DNA of 64,000 bases from positions 17,544,066 through 17,608,065 of the forward strand of contig OY776124.1 of assembly GCA_963675135.1 (NCBI GenBank). The letters are read 5' to 3'. The position numbers and the translations under genes are program-made. The notes beneath the pieces are model-generated. The model was given only the letters and a program-made list of their open reading frames with translations. It was not told the origin of the DNA and ran no database searches. Below, piece after piece: positions 58,440 through 64,000 of the stretch (position 1 is its first letter; every line of letters starts with the position of its first letter). The stretch comes from Galeopsis tetrahit. Lineage: Eukaryota; Streptophyta; Magnoliopsida; Lamiales; Lamiaceae.

Positions 58440-60300
58440 TTTCCAAAGCTTAGAAATATTTCACTTCTGAAGTTTATTTTCGAAATTCACATCTGGAATT
58501 CTTCATCCGAAATTCTCGACCGAAATTCTCATCCGAAATTTATATCAAGAAATTCACATCCGGGTTTTACTTCCGAGTTGAAAACCTTTCAACTTCTAAA
58601 AATTAAAATATTTTCCACATTTGAAAATATTTCAACTCTCAGATCCCTCTAGAGCTTAATATCTTTTGACTCTCAATACTTACAATATTTTCCAAGGCAC
58701 GGAAAATATTTCAATTCTCAACTGAAGTAAGATTTTAACATCTCTCAGCTCATAATGCTTAAAATATTTTTTAAGCCATGAAAATATTTTAGTTCTCATA
58801 TCAATCTAGAGCTAAATATCTTTCAGCTCTGAATTTTTAAAATATTTTATATTGCACGAAAATACTTCAGTTCCGAATTAATCTAGAGCTAAATACCTTT
58901 CAGCTCTCAGTGCATAAAATATTTTCTAAGTCATGAAAATATTTTAGTTCTCATATCAATCTAGAGCTGAATATCTTTCAGCTCTGAATTTTTAAAATAT
59001 TTTCTATTGCACGAAAATACTTCGGATCTCAAATCTTTCGGGGCTGAACATCTTTCAGCTCCTAATTCTTAAAGTATTTTTCGAAGCATGAAAATACTCC
59101 AGGTCTCAAATCTTTCGGAGCTGAACATCTTTCAGCTCCTAATTCTTAAAGTAATTTTCAAAGCGTGAAAATACTTCAGTTCCGAATTAATATAGAGCTG
59201 AATATCTTTCAACTCTCGGTGCATAAAATATTTTCTAAGTCATGAAAATATTTTAGTTCTCATATCAATCTAGAGCTGAATATCTTTCAGCTCTGAATTC
59301 TTAAAATATTTTCTATTGCACGAAAATACTTCGGATCTCAAATCTTTTGGGGCTGAACATCTTTCAGCTCCTAATTCTTAAAGTATTTTTCGAAGCATGA
59401 AAATACTTCGGATCTCAAATCCTTCGGATCTGAACATCTTTTAGCTGCTAATTCTTAAAGTATTTTTCGAAGCATGAAAATACTTCAGATCTCAAATCTT
59501 TCGGATCTGAACATCTTTCAGCTCCTAATTCTTAAAGTATTTTTCGAAGCATGAAAATACTTCAGGTCTCAAATCTTTCGGAGCTGAACATCTTTCAGGT
59601 CCTAATTCTTAAAGTAATTTTCAAAGCGTGAAAATACTTCAGTTCCGAATTAATCTAGAGCTGAATATCTTTCAACTCTCTGTGCATAAAATATTTTCTA
59701 AGTCGTGAAAATATTTTAGTTCTCATATCAATCTAGAGCTGAATATCTTTCAGCTCTGAATTCTTAAAATATTTTCTATTGCATGAAAATACTTCGGATC
59801 TCAAATCTTTCGGGGCTGAACATCTTTCAGCTCCTAATTCTTAAAGTATTTTTCGAAGCATGAAAATACTTCGGATCTCAAATCCTTCGGATCTGAACAT
59901 CTTTCAGCTCCTAATTCTTAAAGTATTTTTCGAAGCATGAAAATACTTCGGATCTCAAATCTTTCGGATCTGAACATCTTTCAGCTCCTAATTCTTAAAG
60001 TATTTTTCGAAGCATGAAAATACTTCAGGTCTCAAATCTTTCGGAGCTGAACATCTTTCAGCTCCTAATTCTTAAAGGAATTTTCAAAGCGTGAAAATAC
60101 TTCAGTTCCAAATTAATCTAGAGCTGAATATGTTTCAACTCTCGGTGCATAAAATATTTTCTAAGTCATGAAAATATTTTAGTTCTCATATCAATCTAGA
60201 GCTGAATATCTTTCAGCTCTTAATTCTTAAAATATTTTCTATTGCACGAAAATACTTCAGATCTCAAATCTTTCGGAATTGAACATCTTTCAACCCGTAG
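58440..60300. repeat. Tandem array 1: 77-bp hairpin monomers with higher-order repeat
   Basis: Monomers of ~77 bp alternate between types. One hairpin is GAGCTGAA-TATCT-TTCAGCTC (for example 58964-58984). A second is AAGTATTTT...AAAATACTT or the self-complementary AAAATATTTT. The marker ATTTTAGTTCTCATATCAAT recurs at 58941, 59250, 59713 and 60176, with spacings 309, 463 and 463, i.e. 4, 6 and 6 monomers. This shows a higher-order unit of 463 bp. The left 100-200 bases are more diverged. There is no coding frame. Confidence 0.9.
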
Positions 60301-60420
60301 TGTCTTCTTAAGGAGTTCATCTCATACCTCGTTCAATTTTTGGATTTCTTTTCTGGCTCTATTGCCTGCGGTATGGGTTAAACTCTAAGTCTAGGGGGTT
60401 TTGCCTCTATATCAGATCTC
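60301..60420. other. Unique spacer between arrays 1 and 2
   Basis: A stretch of ~120 bases without the hairpin words (GGCTCTATTGCCTGCGGTAT); it separates two related arrays. Confidence 0.6.
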
Positions 60421-62040
60421 TTCTTGAGTTGAGTATCTCTCAACTCTCACTCATCCCTTAGAAAAATTATCTAAGGAAAATTATTTCTGAATTCATTCAG
60501 TTCTAAGTTGAGTATCTCTCAACTCTAATTCATCCCCCGAAAAAAATTTCTAAGGAAAATTATTTCAGAATTCCTTTCGGTTTTGAGTTGAGCATCTCTT
60601 CTCAACTCGTATTCATATTTTGTGTTCGTATTTCAAATAATTACTTATACTCTAAGGAAAATTATTTCAAGATACCACTTCAGATCTGAGTTGAGAGTCT
60701 TCTCTCAACTCGTATTCATCCCTTGAAAAATTTTCTGAGGAAAATTATTTCAAGATATCACTTCAAATCTGAGTTGAGAGTCTTCTCTCAACTCGTATTC
60801 ATCCCTTGAAAATTTTTCTAAGGAAAATTATTTCAAGATATCACTTCAGATCTGAGTTGAGAGTCTTCTCTCAACTCATATTCATCCCTTGAAAAAATTT
60901 ATGAGGAAAATTATTTCAAGATATCACTTCAGATCTGAGTTGAGAGTCTTCTCTCAACTCGTATTCATCCCTTCAAAAAATTTATGAGGAAAATTATTTC
61001 AAACATCACTTCAGTTCTGAGTTGAGAGTCTTCTCTCAACTCGTATTCCTCCTTTGAAAAATTTTCTAAGGAAAATTATTTCAAACATCACTTCAGTTCT
61101 GAGTTGAGAGTCTTCTCTCAACTCGTATATCGTTTCAGATCTGAGTTGAGAATCTTTTCTCAACTCGTATTCCTCCCTTGAAAAATTTTCTAAGGAAAAT
61201 TATTTCAAGATATCAATTCAGTTCTACGTTGAGAGTCTTCTCTCAACTCGTATATCGTTTCAGATCTGAGTTGAGAATCTTTTCTCAACTCGTATTCCTC
61301 CCTTGAATAATTTTCTAAGGAAAATTATTTCAAGATATCAATTCAGTTCTGAGTTGAGAGTCTTCTCTCAACTCGTATTCCTCATTTGAAAAATTTTCTA
61401 AGGAAAATTATTTCAAACATCACTTCAGTTCTGAGTTGAGAGTCATCTCTCAACTCGTATATCGCTTCAGATCTGAGTTGAGAATCTTTTCTCAACTCGT
61501 ATTCCTCCCTTGAAAAATTTTTCTAAGGAAAATTATTTCAAGATATCAATTCAGTTCTGAGTTGAGAGTCTTCTCTCAACTCGTATATCGTTTCAGATCT
61601 GAGTTGAGAATCTTTTCTCAACTCGTATTCCTCCCTTGAAAAATTTTCTAAGGAAAATTATTTCAAGATATAAATTCAGTTCTGAGTTGAGAGTCTTCTC
61701 TCAACTCGTATTCCTCCTTTGAAAAATTTTCTAAGGAAAATTATTTCAAGATATCAATTCAGTTCTGAGTTGAGAGTCTTCTCTGAACTCATATTCATCC
61801 CTTGAATAATTTTCTAAGGAAAATTATTTCAAACATCACTTCAGTTCTAAGTTGAGAGTCTTCTCTCAACTCGTATTCATCCTTTGAAAAATTTTCTAAG
61901 GAAAATTATTTCAAACATCACTTCAGTTCTGAGTTGAGAGTCTTCTCTCAACTCGTACTCCTCCTTTGAAAATTTTTCTAAGGAAAATTATTTCAAACAT
62001 CACTTCAGTTCTGAGTTGCGAGTCTTCTCTCAACTCGTCA
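60421..62040. repeat. Tandem array 2: ~83-bp monomers with 10-bp-stem hairpins (~20 copies)
   Basis: Most monomers contain GAGTTGAGAG-TCTT-CTCTCAACTC (for example 60688-60711), a perfect 10-bp stem with a 4-base loop, and a second hairpin AATTTTC-TAAG-GAAAATT. A short variant monomer of ~40 bp (GTATATCGTTTCAGATCTGA) carries GAGTTGAGAA-TCTT-TTCTCAACTC, where both sides of one base pair have changed together. The monomer design parallels array 1 (GAGYTGAR / YTCARCTC). A few monomers break the stem (61775, 62020). Confidence 0.92.
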
Positions 62041-62084
62041 GATGGTCTTACTTTTGATCTTGCATTTCCCCTAGATTTGTTCAT

Positions 62085-62765
62085 ATTCTTTTGGGAGTTA
62101 TTTATACTCCGGAGAGTTTGAATTCTGAATTTTTATACTCCAGGGAGTTATTTATGCTCCGGAGAGTTCTTCTGCATTTTTATACTCCGGGGAGTTATTT
62201 ATACTCCGAAGAGTTATTTATACTCCGGAGAGTTCTTCTGCGTTTTTATACTTCGGAGAGTTATTTATACTCCGAAGAGTTATTTATACTCCGGAGAGTT
62301 CTTCTGCGTTTTTATACTCCGGAGAGTTATTTATACTCCGAAGAGTTATTTATACTCCGGAGAGTTCTTCTGCGTTTTTATACTCCGGAGAGTTATTTAT
62401 ACTCCGGAGAGTTTGAGTTCTGAATTTTTATACTCCGGAGAGTTTGAGTTCTGAATTTTTATACTCCGGAGAATTATTTATACTCCGGAGAGTTCTTCTT
62501 GTAATGAAATCCATTGATTCTTCTCTGATCCAGGCTCAGTTCGTATTTATACTCCGGAGAGTTATTTATACTCCGGAGAGTTAAATTCTGCATTTTTATA
62601 CTCCGGAGAGTTATTTATACTCCGAGGAGTTATTTATACTCCAAAGAGTTATTTATACTCCGAGGAGTTATTTATACTCCTAAGAGTTATTTATACTCCG
62701 AGGAGTTATTTATACTCCTAAGAGTTATTTATACTCCGAGGAGTTATTTATACTCCTCGGGGAGT
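62085..62765. repeat. Tandem array 3: ~20-bp units with the palindrome CTCCGGAG
   Basis: The unit AGTTATTTATACTCCGGAG is repeated more than 25 times, with interspersed TCTTCTGCGTTTTTA blocks giving a ~60-bp higher-order unit. CTCCGGAG is self-complementary; variants CTCCGAAG, CTCCGAGG and CTCCTAAG appear toward the right end. A 110-codon open frame across it is only a consequence of the repeat. Confidence 0.92.
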
Positions 62766-63570
62766 TGTGTGTCTCGTTGAAAATTCAATGTCGAGCATTA
62801 CCCTTTGGGTGAGATTTTTTTCATTCTTCCGCGATGAATCTGGAATCCTCTTCACAAGAGAGTTTGCAATATTCTCGAGATTTCTCCTCCGAGAATTCTT
62901 GCTCCTTACCTTTCAACAACACATCTCACAACAAAAGGGTTAAACAACAATTTATGCAAGGATTTTGATACATGGTTTTCCAATATTTTGCTACACATTC
63001 ATTACAAAGATGAACATTAATTTCAGTGCTGACTTATTCTCAGAGCATAATAATTAATAAATAATTATTAATGCAAATATTATCACAAATTCACAACTCT
63101 CTTGAGCATTTCATCAAGCATGTAGTGAGCATAACACAATACATCAACACAGGGATAGAGATATTCATATATGAAGTTAATGGAATTCCCCAGCAGTATT
63201 CAAGAAGGAGTGCAATATCAAATTACACAGTCATGCCCACTCACAACTTCTCACGGCATATTTATATAAGAATTCATCAAAGGGGCAACAAATCTCTCAA
63301 TTTCAGCAAGATGGCTGGAAATATTATTTCTAGAAATAATGAAATATTATCCCACGTCAAAATACATACATAATACCCCCAAATGTAATCATCAATAAAT
63401 ATAGGAAGTTAAAAATCACTCTGAACTGCATTCTTGACAGGTCAATCCAAGCAAACATATTCCAGCCCAACACTTATCTAGCTAAAGAGCATTTGTGAAC
63501 AAACAAGCATATTAGCACCCATTTCATTATGTATTAGCTTCACATGAAAGTATGTACTAGTAAAAGTTCC
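62766..63570. other. Mostly unique AT-rich DNA, no supported gene
   Basis: A minus-strand TATATAAATA sits near 63255-63264 and could drive transcription leftward into the three arrays; this is only a motif match. An open frame at 63071 on the plus strand has no recognisable domain. Confidence 0.35.
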
Positions 63571-63753
63571 CATATTTGTTTTCCAGCCCTTAGGTTCATC
63601 ACATAAGTGTGCAAGAATCATTCTTCCCACAAGAAATCCAAAGGCCAAACCAATACCCAAAACGGCAACGTGGGGATAGTTGCTTATTAAATTAGCAGGA
63701 GACAAGTAATCCCACAAAAGAACTCCACCCAGCAGCAGAATTATAGGATAAAA
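63571..63753 (-). pseudogene. Exon-like fragment of an aminoalcohol phosphotransferase (AAPT) gene
   Basis: The minus-strand translation contains GGVLLWDYLSPANLISNYPH, then GLAFGFLVGRMILAHLCDEP and KTNM. I recognise this as the part of the plant ethanolamine/choline phosphotransferase (the membrane enzyme that finishes phosphatidylethanolamine/choline synthesis) near its C-terminal transmembrane helices. The upstream edge has an acceptor-like AG (63754-63755), fitting a real exon start. The downstream edge lacks a GT where the exon would be expected to end after KTNM, and no following exon was found in the 600 bases beyond. A captured or decayed fragment is therefore more likely than a working gene, but an end of a real gene crossing the window edge cannot be excluded. 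Confidence 0.6.
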
Positions 63754-63755
63754 CT

Positions 63756-64000
63756 AATTAGATGGCCTATAGTGGAATTAACTCGCTTTTAGTAACTTGA
63801 AAAATAATTACAGTGCTTTCGACCTTGCTTCCAGGTATCGTAGTCAATAAGAGTATGTTTGGACTCGAGAAGCCAACCTTTTAAGAATCTCACCATGCAA
63901 TTGTAATTGGTGTGATTTTTTACCTCAAACACAGACATGAATATTCAGATGCTCAAAAGGAATTCAAATTGCGTAATCATCTAAAGACAAATGCCTTCCC
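63756..64000. other. Window edge, unrecognised sequence
   Basis: The minus strand has a ~49-codon open stretch (MSVFEVKNHTNYNCMVRF... to a stop near 63792) that I cannot place in a family. It is not the expected preceding AAPT exon. Confidence 0.3.

Noticed and set aside
62091..62423. Plus-strand open frame of 110 codons with a repeating SYLYSEELFILRRVLLR-like pattern
   Set aside because: It is a translation of tandem array 3; the period and composition come from the DNA repeat and there is no start context or homologue.
58440..62765. CRISPR-like appearance of regularly spaced repeats
   Set aside because: There are no unique spacers of constant length and no cas genes; the units are directly adjacent tandem monomers in a plant genome.
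57480..63480. A complete minus-strand LTR retrotransposon
   Set aside because: I could not find a second LTR copy or a primer site on the right side within the window; only a single LTR-like segment is supported.

Overview
The window is repeat-rich nuclear DNA from a flowering plant, most likely a eudicot. The evidence is a Ty1/copia (Sirevirus-type) retrotransposon with an initiator-Met-tRNA primer site, an En/Spm CACTA transposon with spliced tnpD/tnpA-like genes, Stowaway and Mutator-type elements, a plant LINE, and a two-exon BAHD acyltransferase with plant splice sites. An asterid (Lamiales-like) source is a guess only. There is no bacterial or organellar gene organisation. One host gene looks intact; nearly everything else is transposon sequence or simple and tandem repeats.

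Region by region. 1-4.3 kb: AT-rich DNA with a ~1 kb inverted-repeat element (172-1230), a small inverted repeat, a non-autonomous Mutator-type element with a perfect 9-bp target duplication (1780-2752), and a candidate Helitron in reverse orientation (2775-4072). 4.3-34.7 kb: a three-layer nest. A Stowaway MITE (4310-34678) was split by Sirevirus A (LTRs 4343-5663 and 33153-34474, target duplication CTTAC). Sirevirus A was later split inside its extra downstream ORF by a Sirevirus B complex (14533-31460, target duplication GAAGA). B has three LTRs: a nearly complete element plus a second, internally deleted unit. Both A and B carry gag, pol (protease, integrase, RT, RNase H) and a third large ORF of about 1.1 kilo-residues in the position where SIRE1-type elements carry an 'env-like' gene.

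34.7-43 kb: AT-rich DNA, then a ~1.06 kb tandem duplication containing a ~20-bp minisatellite; its first copy was split by a 5'-truncated, minus-strand LINE (37420-41167). 43-45.6 kb: a hAT-like element and a decayed Stowaway MITE ending ~90 bp before the BAHD gene. 45.6-47.3 kb: a spermidine-hydroxycinnamoyltransferase-like BAHD gene. 47.6-57.3 kb: a second nest. A Mutator-type element with ~190-bp inverted arms (48235-57230) was interrupted by a 7.4-kb CACTA element (49152-56587, target duplication TTA) whose two genes carry several nonsense changes, mostly where CAG would be expected.

57.3-62.8 kb: the most unusual stretch. Three successive tandem arrays (77-bp, ~83-bp and ~20-bp units) have monomers built from short perfect hairpins or palindromes, next to a GC-rich leader-like segment with a minus-strand TATA box. 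62.8-64 kb: little recognisable sequence except one exon-sized fragment of an aminoalcohol-phosphotransferase gene on the minus strand.

The target duplications allow insertion order to be read directly. The pervasive C-to-T type stops suggest that most elements have been methylated and are decaying, while the LTR pairs of A and especially B remain very similar.
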